Shown here piece after piece: positions 1 through 4,143 of a DNA stretch of 5,139 nt; position 1 is the stretch's first letter; each line of letters opens with the position of its first letter. Origin of the DNA: Kiritimatiellota bacterium. Lineage in GTDB: Bacteria > Verrucomicrobiota > Lentisphaeria > Victivallales > JAADHT01. The translations under genes were made by a program, and so were the position numbers. The DNA lies in assembly GCA_013151705.1 (NCBI GenBank), contig JAADHT010000009.1:1-5139 (forward strand). Direction: 5' to 3'. The notes beneath the pieces were generated by a model. It had not been told where the DNA came from. It was given only the letters and a program-made list of their open reading frames with translations, and did not search any database.

Positions 1-101
1 GACCGCCGAGGGTATTCATCTTCAAATCGCGGGCCAAATCCGGCGCTCGTCCGCATCAGCATGGCTGTGATACCTTTTCGAATAGGGTCTAGTTATTAAA
101 T

Positions 102-203
102 ATGAAAAATACGGACACGAAATATTTGGCGAGGATCCATCAAGCTTATCAAGATTTATCGATATCAAAGAAAAAAGAGTTGAGGTTTTTGGAAATTAGA
201 TGA
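102..203 (+). CDS. Possible 33-residue small protein, unrecognised
   Basis: An ATG at 102 opens a 33-codon frame ending at TGA 201-203. The predicted peptide is charged and probably helical: an N-terminal MKNTDTKYLARIHQAYQ stretch, then a lysine-rich SKKKELRF segment. It has no membrane segment and no motif I recognise. No Shine-Dalgarno sequence lies before the ATG (the upstream bases are AT-rich), which argues against efficient translation. In favour, its stop codon overlaps the next ATG as ATGA (200-203), a pattern typical of translational coupling. It is equally compatible with a chance ORF in an AT-rich spacer. Confidence 0.2.
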   Translation: MKNTDTKYLARIHQAYQDLSISKKKELRFLEIR

Positions 204-343
204 GAGAAAAGCGGATTATTCCTTAAACTGTGTATGATGAGGAAGACAAACCGCTGTTAGCGGGATATATTGCCATTGTTTTCTCAATGATCATTGTGAG
301 CGGGAGATTTAGATGTTTGTGGATACGGCTAAAATTTTCGTAA
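200..343 (+). pseudogene. Possible interrupted small membrane-peptide frame overlapping obgE start
   Basis: One reading frame runs from ATG 200 through eight codons to an in-frame TAA (224-226), then continues open to TAA 341-343. After the stop a GTG at 230 could start a 37-residue peptide: an acidic beginning (YDEEDKP), a hydrophobic run LLAGYIAIVFSMIIVSG long enough for one membrane segment, then a basic tail (RFRCLWIRLKF). An acidic head, one hydrophobic helix and a basic tail look like a small membrane protein. But GTG 230 has no Shine-Dalgarno, and the last 31 bases overlap obgE in another frame. It could be a decayed gene, a small peptide from GTG 230, or chance; the same bases also read as an obgE promoter. 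Confidence 0.2.
243..271 (+). promoter_or_regulatory. Candidate obgE promoter with inverted repeat in spacer
   Basis: A -35-like AAGACA (243-248) and a -10-like TATATT (266-271) are separated by exactly 17 bases, matching the sigma-70 consensus at 4/6 and 5/6 positions. The spacer contains the inverted repeat CCGCT-GTT-AGCGG (251-263), where a regulator's operator could sit. Transcription would begin near 278, giving a leader of about 35 bases that includes a perfect 12-bp palindrome CAATGATCATTG (285-296) and the obgE Shine-Dalgarno. The elements are seen directly; promoter activity is inferred. Confidence 0.45.
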
Positions 344-1302
344 AGGGCGGCACCGGCGGAGACGGTTGCTGCAGTTTCCGCCGCGAGAAATTCGTGCCCA
401 AAGGCGGTCCCGATGGCGGGGACGGCGGCATTGGTGGAGATATCATAATAAAAACCGATCTCGGTGAGCAAAGCTTGGTGGCCTTCAGATACAACCAGCA
501 TTACGGCGCTAAACACGGCGGACACGGAAAAGGGAAGAACCTCCATGGCCGCAAAAGTGACGACGTGATACTCCGAGTCCCGCTCGGAACAGTGGTCAAA
601 GACGAGGACGGCAACGTTTTGGCCGACATGGATTATTCCGAGATGGAATTCATAGTCGCCAAAGGGGGACGAGGCGGCAAAGGAAATCCGAGGTTCGCCA
701 CAAGCTCGAACAGAGTGCCTATGGAAAGCGAGCCGGGCGTTCCCGGAGAGGAGCGCCGCGTGATATTGGTGCTTAAAACGATCGCTGACGTCGGATTGGT
801 CGGGTTTCCAAACGCCGGTAAATCCACTTTGCTGAGCGCTGTTTCGGACGCGCACCCAAAAATCGCCCCATACCCCTTCACCACGTTGCACCCCGTCGTC
901 GGCGTGGTGGATCTCGGCGATTTCGAACGATTGACCGTAGCCGACATTCCCGGACTCATAGACGGAGCGCATGACGATATCGGCCTCGGACATTCCTTCC
1001 TGCGCCACATAGAAAGAACGAAACTGCTCGTTTACGTGCTGGATATGGCCTGCGCGGACGGCAGAACACCTTGGGACGACTTCCATTCTCTGGAAAAAGA
1101 GCTGGAACTCTATATGAAAGGCCTATCCAGTAGAACCAGACTTATCGCGGCCAATAAAATGGACGTTCCGGAAGCGGCGGAGAATCTAGAGCTGTTGAAA
1201 AGCGATATCGACCCGAATATTCGAGTGATACCGATCAGCGCCAAAGACGGAGCCAACTTGGACGATCTGATCCAGTCGATAAGAAACGCCTTGGAAATAT
1301 AG
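313..1302 (+). CDS. obgE: Obg/CgtA family GTPase (ObgE)
   Basis: This is the conserved GTPase that acts in late 50S ribosomal subunit assembly and in stress and cell-cycle control in bacteria; it works in the cytoplasm on the ribosome. The 329 residues show the glycine-rich Obg fold first (about 1-158, with many GG pairs such as KGGTGGDGCC and GRGGKGNPRF), then the G domain: G1 GFPNAGKS at 164-171, switch I with PYPFTT at 186-191, G3 DIPGL at 211-215, G4 NKMD at 281-284 and G5 SAK at 309-311. All GTP-binding motifs are intact. The protein ends right after the G domain, so it lacks the C-terminal OCT domain of Firmicutes homologues and any long acidic tail. The ATG at 313 is supported by Shine-Dalgarno GGGAG (302-306) six bases upstream and by the standard family N-terminus MFVDTAKIFVKGG. 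It appears to be transcribed alone and is followed by a strong hairpin. Confidence 0.98.
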   Translation: MFVDTAKIFVKGGTGGDGCCSFRREKFVPKGGPDGGDGGIGGDIIIKTDLGEQSLVAFRYNQHYGAKHGGHGKGKNLHGRKSDDVILRVPLGTVVKDEDGNVLADMDYSEMEFIVAKGGRGGKGNPRFATSSNRVPMESEPGVPGEERRVILVLKTIADVGLVGFPNAGKSTLLSAVSDAHPKIAPYPFTTLHPVVGVVDLGDFERLTVADIPGLIDGAHDDIGLGHSFLRHIERTKLLVYVLDMACADGRTPWDDFHSLEKELELYMKGLSSRTRLIAANKMDVPEAAENLELLKSDIDPNIRVIPISAKDGANLDDLIQSIRNALEI

Positions 1303-1348
1303 CGGACCGGTAACTGTTCGACACCGTTTTCAACCACTAACGACCAAC

Positions 1349-1393
1349 AGAGTAAGGCTGGAGTTGCGAATCTCGCAACTCCAGCCTTACTCT
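1349..1393. repeat. Perfect 21-bp hairpin between convergent obgE and tRNA-Gln, repeat-like
   Basis: The arms 1349-1369 and 1373-1393 are perfect reverse complements with a 3-base loop (ATC). Outer parts read AGAGTAAGGC and GCCTTACTCT. There is no T-tract on either side, so it is not a textbook intrinsic terminator, although a stem this strong 47 bases after obgE and in front of a convergent unit could still stop or protect transcripts from both directions. Its ends (GTAAGGC...GCCTTAC) nearly match those of the hairpin at 3885-3913 (GTAGGGC...GCCCTAC), which suggests a dispersed REP-like element. The structure is seen directly; its role is inferred. Confidence 0.85.
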
Positions 1394-1494
1394 ATTGGTG
1401 AATAGTAGCGCGGTGCCAATTTGAAGATATCCCGCAACCGCTCGACCGACTACCCGCGAGTCCCGCGGAAATTCGTTTGATTGAAGTTGCGGTC

Positions 1495-1568
1495 TGGCTG
1501 CCCGGCAAGGACTCGAACCTTGACTAAATGGGCCAGAACCACTCGTGCTGCCATTACACCACCGGGCA
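1495..1568 (-). tRNA. tRNA-Gln (anticodon CUG)
   Basis: The minus strand folds into a full cloverleaf of 74 bases with encoded CCA. The acceptor stem TGCCCGG/CCGGGCA pairs at all seven positions, the D stem is GTGT/GCAC, the anticodon stem AGTGG/CCATT closes a 7-base loop TTCTGGC, and the T arm is CAAGG-TTCGAGT-CCTTG. The anticodon CTG lies at 1536-1534 and reads CAG (Gln). The weak U1-A72 pair and discriminator G73 are known glutamine identity features and agree with this. CCA is encoded at 1497-1495. A strong promoter lies about 18 bases upstream (1586-1613). The gene is single, downstream of and on the same strand as the AraC-type regulator gene, and convergent with obgE. Confidence 0.97.
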
Positions 1569-1585
1569 AAACGGAAGACCGGAGT

Positions 1586-1613
1586 ATTCTAACACCAAAA
1601 AAGGGGCCGTCAA
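1586..1613 (-). promoter_or_regulatory. tRNA-Gln promoter
   Basis: On the minus strand TTGACG (1613-1608, 5/6 to the -35 consensus) and TAGAAT (1591-1586, 5/6 to the -10 consensus) are separated by 16 bases, with an extended -10 TG one base before the -10 box. Transcription would begin near 1579, about ten bases before the mature tRNA 5' end, a usual distance for tRNA genes. The -35 box is also the loop of the terminator hairpin at 1597-1618. Confidence 0.8.
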
Positions 1614-1618
1614 GCCCC
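1597..1618 (-). terminator. Intrinsic terminator of the regulator gene
   Basis: On the minus strand GGGGC (1618-1614), loop TTGACG, GCCCC (1607-1603) and six T residues (1602-1597) form a short all-GC hairpin followed by a U-tract, about 90 bases after the regulator stop codon. It should end the regulator transcript before the tRNA. It occupies the same bases as the tRNA promoter: the loop is the -35 box and the T-tract is part of the spacer. Confidence 0.75.
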
Positions 1619-1708
1619 GCGTCAAGAAAAATTCCACGCAACATACCCAAACAAGCCCGCGAAACACATCGTCTCCGCCGCATATGCGTCTCAAAAAGGC
1701 TCCTGAAA

Positions 1709-2995
1709 TCATTCCATTTTAAGCATGCGGCGAAACTCGCTGGGGGTGATGTTCACGTGTTTGGAAAACACTTTCGTGAAATAACTTTGATCATTGAACC
1801 CGCAGCGGCGGCTTATCTCCGAAAGGGAAAAAGAGGTGAATGTGAGCAGCCTTTTGGCCTCTTTGATTCTTATCCCGTTCAAAATCCGCGAAAAAGTAGT
1901 CTCCTTCTCCTCTTTAAGTTTGTGCATCACGCTCGACTGGCTCGCCCCCAGACTCTTTGACGCGCTGTCCAAACTGACGTTCTCCGAATAATGCCGCTGC
2001 AGATACGCAACAACTCTTTCAGGAAGCGAATCCTCGTTCCCCTTTTCAACGGGACCGCAGGCATCCGACGCTCGGAGAACGATTTTCTCGAACCAACCGC
2101 AGAGCTTCTTGAGATCATCCCACTCTCCAATCTCCTCTATCCAATTCGAATGCAAAGCCATCACCTTCGACCATTTCTCGCCGCGGATCAAACGATCCAT
2201 GCTCAACGCGGAAACCGCGGGCAACAACAACGCCTTCAACTTCTTCAAATCCGGCTCTCCACCATTTTCCGCCAAAGATATGGCCAACGAAAGTATTTTG
2301 TCGGTGGATTCCCTAACTAGCGCCGAGTCCCCGGAAGCCGTCGCCAATAAAACATCGTCGATCCGGGCGAGCACCCTTTTCCGCCGCTCCTCGAATGAGA
2401 GACGCCTCAAAGGCAACGCCTTTTCATATAGTCTTTTCTGCTGTCGCCACAAGGCGTTGTTCGATTCGAAAACCTCATGGTTCAACAATCCGGTCGAATA
2501 CATCAGCTCGCGCAGAAAGCTCTTCAAATTGTCGAGATCGACCGCTGGCACCTCCTCCAACCCTTGAAAAGAAGAAACGAACAATGCCAGATTCCGCTTG
2601 GTTTCAATCGACGAAAGAGTGGAGAGCATCTGATGTTGCACGTTTTGAAGCTCACCAGGCAGAAGAATCCCACCTATTTCAATGGCCCCGGCCACACTTT
2701 TTCCGTCAACTGATATGGGAGCGACCAAAAACGTCAAACCCAGCCAGCAGCGCGACTGATGAATATCGCCGACGGCGAACGCCTGGTAGGCTCCGGAGGT
2801 GGCCGCCTGACGACAAAATCCGGCGCACTTCGGATGGAGAACGCAGGCGGAGCACAAACGACAGAAAGCCCTGCCGTGCATCAACGCTGAGGCTCTACCC
2901 TCCATATCATGATAGACGGCCCCGAAATCAGCGAACCGATCTATTTCCTCCAAAGCGTTGCGAACTCTGTCCTCTTTTGTCAACACATTTTTCAT
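1709..2995 (-). CDS. AraC-family transcriptional regulator with N-terminal PocR sensory domain
   Basis: A cytoplasmic DNA-binding regulator that probably senses a small organic ligand. Residues about 14-144 match the PocR domain: a start with FADFGAVYHD, a cysteine cluster FCRLCSACVLHPKCAGFC with C45, C48, C51, C57 and C61 (plus H54), then CWLGLTFLVAPI and IEIGGILLPGE. PocR domains are predicted to bind simple hydrocarbon derivatives; Salmonella PocR controls propanediol and cobalamin genes. A helical linker (about 170-315) leads to a C-terminal AraC double helix-turn-helix (about 325-426), with the second motif SLSEISRRCGFNDQSYFTKV and the end of the domain TPSEFRRML. I chose the ATG at 2995 (428 residues); a TTG at 3013 would add six residues, and neither start has a clear Shine-Dalgarno. 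It is divergent from the corrinoid gene and ends at the terminator 1597-1618. The family call is firm; the ligand is not known. Confidence 0.93.
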   Translation of the reverse strand: MKNVLTKEDRVRNALEEIDRFADFGAVYHDMEGRASALMHGRAFCRLCSACVLHPKCAGFCRQAATSGAYQAFAVGDIHQSRCWLGLTFLVAPISVDGKSVAGAIEIGGILLPGELQNVQHQMLSTLSSIETKRNLALFVSSFQGLEEVPAVDLDNLKSFLRELMYSTGLLNHEVFESNNALWRQQKRLYEKALPLRRLSFEERRKRVLARIDDVLLATASGDSALVRESTDKILSLAISLAENGGEPDLKKLKALLLPAVSALSMDRLIRGEKWSKVMALHSNWIEEIGEWDDLKKLCGWFEKIVLRASDACGPVEKGNEDSLPERVVAYLQRHYSENVSLDSASKSLGASQSSVMHKLKEEKETTFSRILNGIRIKEAKRLLTFTSFSLSEISRRCGFNDQSYFTKVFSKHVNITPSEFRRMLKME

Positions 2996-3035
2996 TTTTG
3001 CAGAATTTTCCAAAAAAAATGACCGATTTTACGGG

Positions 3036-3053
3036 AAACGAAGTGCTTCGTTT
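3036..3053. promoter_or_regulatory. 18-bp inverted repeat, candidate operator
   Basis: AAACGAAG-TG-CTTCGTTT has perfect 8-base arms around a 2-base centre. It ends two bases before the TATAAT box of the corrinoid gene, so it covers that promoter's -35 region, which lacks a good -35 hexamer. On the other strand it lies at the predicted start of the regulator transcript. A protein bound here could affect both divergent genes. The repeat is seen directly; operator function, and whether the adjacent AraC protein binds it, are inferred (AraC proteins more often bind direct repeats). Confidence 0.5.
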
Positions 3054-3055
3054 GG

Positions 3056-3061
3056 TATAAT
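3056..3061 (+). promoter_or_regulatory. -10 box of corrinoid gene promoter
   Basis: A perfect TATAAT stands about 70 bases before the corrinoid start codon. No hexamer 16-18 bases upstream resembles TTGACA, which fits a promoter needing an activator, such as the divergent AraC-type protein. Transcription would start near 3068, giving a leader of about 64 bases, too short for a cobalamin riboswitch. Confidence 0.55.
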
Positions 3062-3086
3062 ATAACGTTTTTTCGTCGTACAACAA
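3059..3086 (-). promoter_or_regulatory. Candidate promoter of the regulator gene
   Basis: Reading the minus strand, TTGTTG (3086-3081) and TATATT (3064-3059) are 16 bases apart. The -10 box overlaps that of the corrinoid gene on the opposite strand (TATAATATA, 3056-3064), so the two promoters would compete for the same AT-rich core. The start site would fall near 3052, inside the inverted repeat 3036-3053. Confidence 0.4.
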
Positions 3087-3108
3087 CTTGAAACGCCTGC
3101 AAAAACAG

Positions 3109-3125
3109 GTGAAATTTCACGGAGG
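3109..3125 (+). promoter_or_regulatory. Palindrome joined to the corrinoid Shine-Dalgarno
   Basis: The perfect 12-bp palindrome GTGAAATTTCAC (3109-3120) is followed directly by the Shine-Dalgarno GGAGG (3121-3125), six bases before the ATG at 3132. A short CCTG/CAGG stem (3096-3099 with 3106-3109) abuts it. The strong Shine-Dalgarno fixes the start codon. The palindrome might be a regulator site or a small hairpin tuning translation, but one 12-bp palindrome per 4-5 kb is expected by chance. Confidence 0.4.
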
Positions 3126-3131
3126 ACAATC

Positions 3132-3764
3132 ATGGGTATCGAGCTGCTTGATTCAATCAAAGAGAATCTTATGAAAGGGAAGGCCAACGATGTCAAGGAG
3201 ATGTGCGAGCAAGCAGTCTCCGAAGGCATTCCAGTGGAGACCATCCTCTCCGAAGGCCTGATTTCCGCCATGGCCATCATAGGCGACAAATTCAAAAAGA
3301 ACGAAGTGTACGTTCCCGAAGTTTTGATCGCCGCCAGGGCGATGAACGCCGGAATGACTATTCTCAAACCTTTGCTGGCGGCGGAAGACGTGCAAGCTAA
3401 AGGAACTATTTGCGTTGGAACTGTCAAAGGCGATCTCCATGACATCGGTAAAAATCTTGTTTGCATGATGCTCGAGGGGGCCGGCTATGAAGTGATAGAT
3501 CTCGGTGTCAACGTGGATCCGGCGAAATTCGTGGAAGCCGTCAAAGAGAAAAAACCGGACATCGTCGCAATGAGCGCTCTTCTCACAACGACGATGGGCT
3601 CTATGAAAGTGACGATCGACGCTCTGAAAAGCGAGGGTGTCTCCGTCAAGACCATGGTCGGAGGCGCGCCATTGACCGATTCATACGCGAGCGAAATCGG
3701 AGCCGACGGATACGCCGCCGACGCGGCCAGCGCGGTAGATGTGGCCGACTCCATGGTGGCGTAA
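3132..3764 (+). CDS. Corrinoid (cobalamin-binding) methyl-carrier protein, MtbC/MttC-like
   Basis: A cytoplasmic B12 protein that would accept a methyl group from a substrate-specific methyltransferase and pass it to a second methyltransferase. The 210 residues show the helical cap domain (about 1-85, with FKKNEVYVPEVLIAARAMNAG) and the Rossmann-like B12 domain (about 90-210). The cobalamin-ligating motif DLHDIG lies at 101-106, with H103 the expected lower axial ligand to cobalt; SAL at 148-150 and GG at 177-178 are the other two nucleotide-tail contacts. Length and layout match the dimethylamine/trimethylamine corrinoid proteins and the similar proteins paired with MttB-superfamily enzymes; the B12 module of MetH is related but part of a larger protein. 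Start is set by GGAGG six bases upstream. No methyltransferase or reactivase gene is adjacent, which is unusual for this family. The divergent PocR-AraC gene is its likely regulator. Substrate cannot be told from sequence. Confidence 0.93.
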   Translation: MGIELLDSIKENLMKGKANDVKEMCEQAVSEGIPVETILSEGLISAMAIIGDKFKKNEVYVPEVLIAARAMNAGMTILKPLLAAEDVQAKGTICVGTVKGDLHDIGKNLVCMMLEGAGYEVIDLGVNVDPAKFVEAVKEKKPDIVAMSALLTTTMGSMKVTIDALKSEGVSVKTMVGGAPLTDSYASEIGADGYAADAASAVDVADSMVA

Positions 3765-3807
3765 CCACTTTCGGTTCATTGCTGCCGTTCACCACCAAGT
3801 CGCCAAA

Positions 3808-3857
3808 TTCATTCGCTCTCGTCTTAAGTCTGACGAACGAACGACGGAGCGAATGAA
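3808..3857. repeat. Long hairpin downstream of corrinoid gene
   Basis: TTCATTCGCTC (3808-3818) and GAGCGAATGAA (3847-3857) are perfect 11-base reverse complements. Past a single bulged T (3819), CGTC (3820-3823) pairs with GACG (3843-3846), giving 15 pairs around a 19-base loop. It starts 44 bases after the corrinoid stop codon and has no T-tract, so it may protect the 3' end of the transcript or act as a non-canonical terminator. Confidence 0.6.
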
Positions 3858-3884
3858 GACAGTCCAATAAGTTTCGCCTCCCAA

Positions 3885-3913
3885 GTAGGGCCGTCTCGCC
3901 GAGACAGCCCTAC
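3885..3913. repeat. Hairpin with GTAGGGC/GCCCTAC ends, repeat-like
   Basis: The outer arms GTAGGGC (3885-3891) and GCCCTAC (3907-3913) pair fully; after one C-A mismatch, GTCTC (3893-3897) pairs with GAGAC (3901-3905) around a 3-base loop. A pyrimidine-rich run follows but no T-tract. The ends differ by one base per arm from the hairpin at 1349-1393, while the inner arms are different sequences, suggesting two members of one intergenic repeat family. Confidence 0.7.
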
Positions 3914-3957
3914 CTTCTCCGTTTCTCCCCGTCTCCCTGTTCCTCTTGGCGATGAGG

Positions 3958-3982
3958 GTGAAATAAAACCGTTTTTTTTCAC
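3958..3982. repeat. AT-rich hairpin before the rplM promoter
   Basis: GTGAAA (3958-3963) pairs with TTTCAC (3977-3982) and, past a bulged T, AAAA (3965-3968) with TTTT (3973-3976) around loop CCGT. It stands nine bases before the TTGACA box. It is weak as an RNA hairpin and could also be simple A/T-run composition upstream of a strong ribosomal promoter. Confidence 0.3.
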
Positions 3983-3991
3983 AAACCTCGT

Positions 3992-4020
3992 TTGACAAAA
4001 AAATAAAACACTGTAGTGTA
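3992..4020 (+). promoter_or_regulatory. Candidate main promoter of rplM-rpsI
   Basis: A perfect -35 TTGACA (3992-3997) is followed 16-17 bases later by a weak -10 region (TAGTGT 4014-4019 or AGTGTA 4015-4020). A/T runs lie upstream and in the spacer. The imperfect inverted repeat ACACT-GT-AGTGT (4008-4019) covers the -10. Transcription would begin near 4026, leaving a leader of about 118 bases with a stable hairpin at its start. Confidence 0.5.
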
Positions 4021-4022
4021 CG

Positions 4023-4065
4023 CGTCCCGATCATTGGATTTCAGCGGTGGAGGCGCCGCGGGACG
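4023..4065 (+). promoter_or_regulatory. Nested hairpin in rplM leader, possible L13 control element
   Basis: CGTCCCG (4023-4029) pairs perfectly with CGGGACG (4059-4065); inside the loop GCGGTG (4044-4049) pairs with CGCCGC (4054-4059, one G-U pair, sharing base 4059) around GAGG. This would lie at the very 5' end of the rplM message from the TTGACA promoter. In E. coli, L13 represses its own rplM-rpsI operon through the leader, so a similar role is possible here; no known L13 leader motif is recognised. Confidence 0.4.
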
Positions 4066-4101
4066 ACATAGATGAGCACGGCCTTTCCGGCTGGCGTTTC
4101 A

Positions 4102-4129
4102 TTACGAATTATAACGCAACTTATATAAT
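4102..4129 (+). promoter_or_regulatory. Second, start-proximal promoter candidate for rplM
   Basis: A perfect TATAAT (4124-4129) stands 14 bases before the rplM ATG, with a poor -35 (TTACGA, 4102-4107) 16 bases upstream. If used, the message would have a leader of only about eight bases and skip the hairpin at 4023-4065. The -10 match may also be a chance product of AT-rich sequence. Confidence 0.35.
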
Positions 4130-4143
4130 GGAATACTGACGAA

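Larger units (their letters stand above)
1..312. other. Region upstream of obgE without a confident gene
   Basis: No frame here gives a recognisable protein. Bases 1-100 could hold the end of a plus-strand gene (the frame starting at base 1 is open until TAA 97-99, the frame starting at base 3 until TAG 90-92) or the first 20 codons of a minus-strand gene starting at ATG 62-60. Neither reading has recognisable sequence, so I call neither. GC content drops sharply after about base 65. The rest holds a 33-codon ORF (102-203), a possibly interrupted small membrane frame (200-343), and promoter-like elements just before obgE. The usual bacterial neighbours of obgE, rplU and rpmA, are not seen in the visible stretch. 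Confidence 0.6.
3765..4143. other. Structured intergenic region between corrinoid gene and rplM
   Basis: No convincing gene lies here on either strand. The stretch holds inverted repeats at 3808-3857, 3885-3913, 3958-3982 and 4023-4065, a pyrimidine-rich run (3907-3948), an eight-T run (3972-3979), a TTGACA promoter (3992) and a TATAAT box (4124-4129). It separates the corrinoid unit from the ribosomal operon and probably serves as 3' end of one and leader of the other. Confidence 0.75.

Noticed and set aside
1..62. Possible truncated minus-strand gene starting at ATG 62
   Set aside because: Only 20 codons are visible with an AAAGG about ten bases before the start; two plus-strand frames are open over the same bases, and none is recognisable, so no direction can be chosen.
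223..1086. 287-codon minus-strand ORF opposite obgE
   Set aside because: It lies fully antisense to a clear obgE; its sequence has no recognisable domain and its length is explained by the GC-rich, glycine-rich codons of obgE.
1454..1468. CCGCG/CGCGG hairpin as terminator after the tRNA
   Set aside because: Only five pairs and no T-tract on the minus strand; too weak to call.
1481..1960. 159-codon plus-strand ORF over the tRNA and the 3' end of the regulator gene
   Set aside because: It runs through the antisense of tRNA-Gln and the conserved AraC helix-turn-helix, so it cannot be an independent conserved gene.
2395..3060. 221-codon plus-strand ORF across the regulator gene and promoter region
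   Set aside because: Arginine- and proline-rich translation with no domain, antisense to a well-supported PocR-AraC gene; a shadow frame.
3062..3131. Cobalamin riboswitch in the leader of the corrinoid gene
   Set aside because: The leader is only about 64 bases, far shorter than the roughly 200 bases of the class, and no B12-box-like sequence is seen.
3789..4034. 81-codon minus-strand ORF in the corrinoid-rplM gap
   Set aside because: No Shine-Dalgarno or recognisable protein features, and it is built over two hairpin structures and the rplM promoter.
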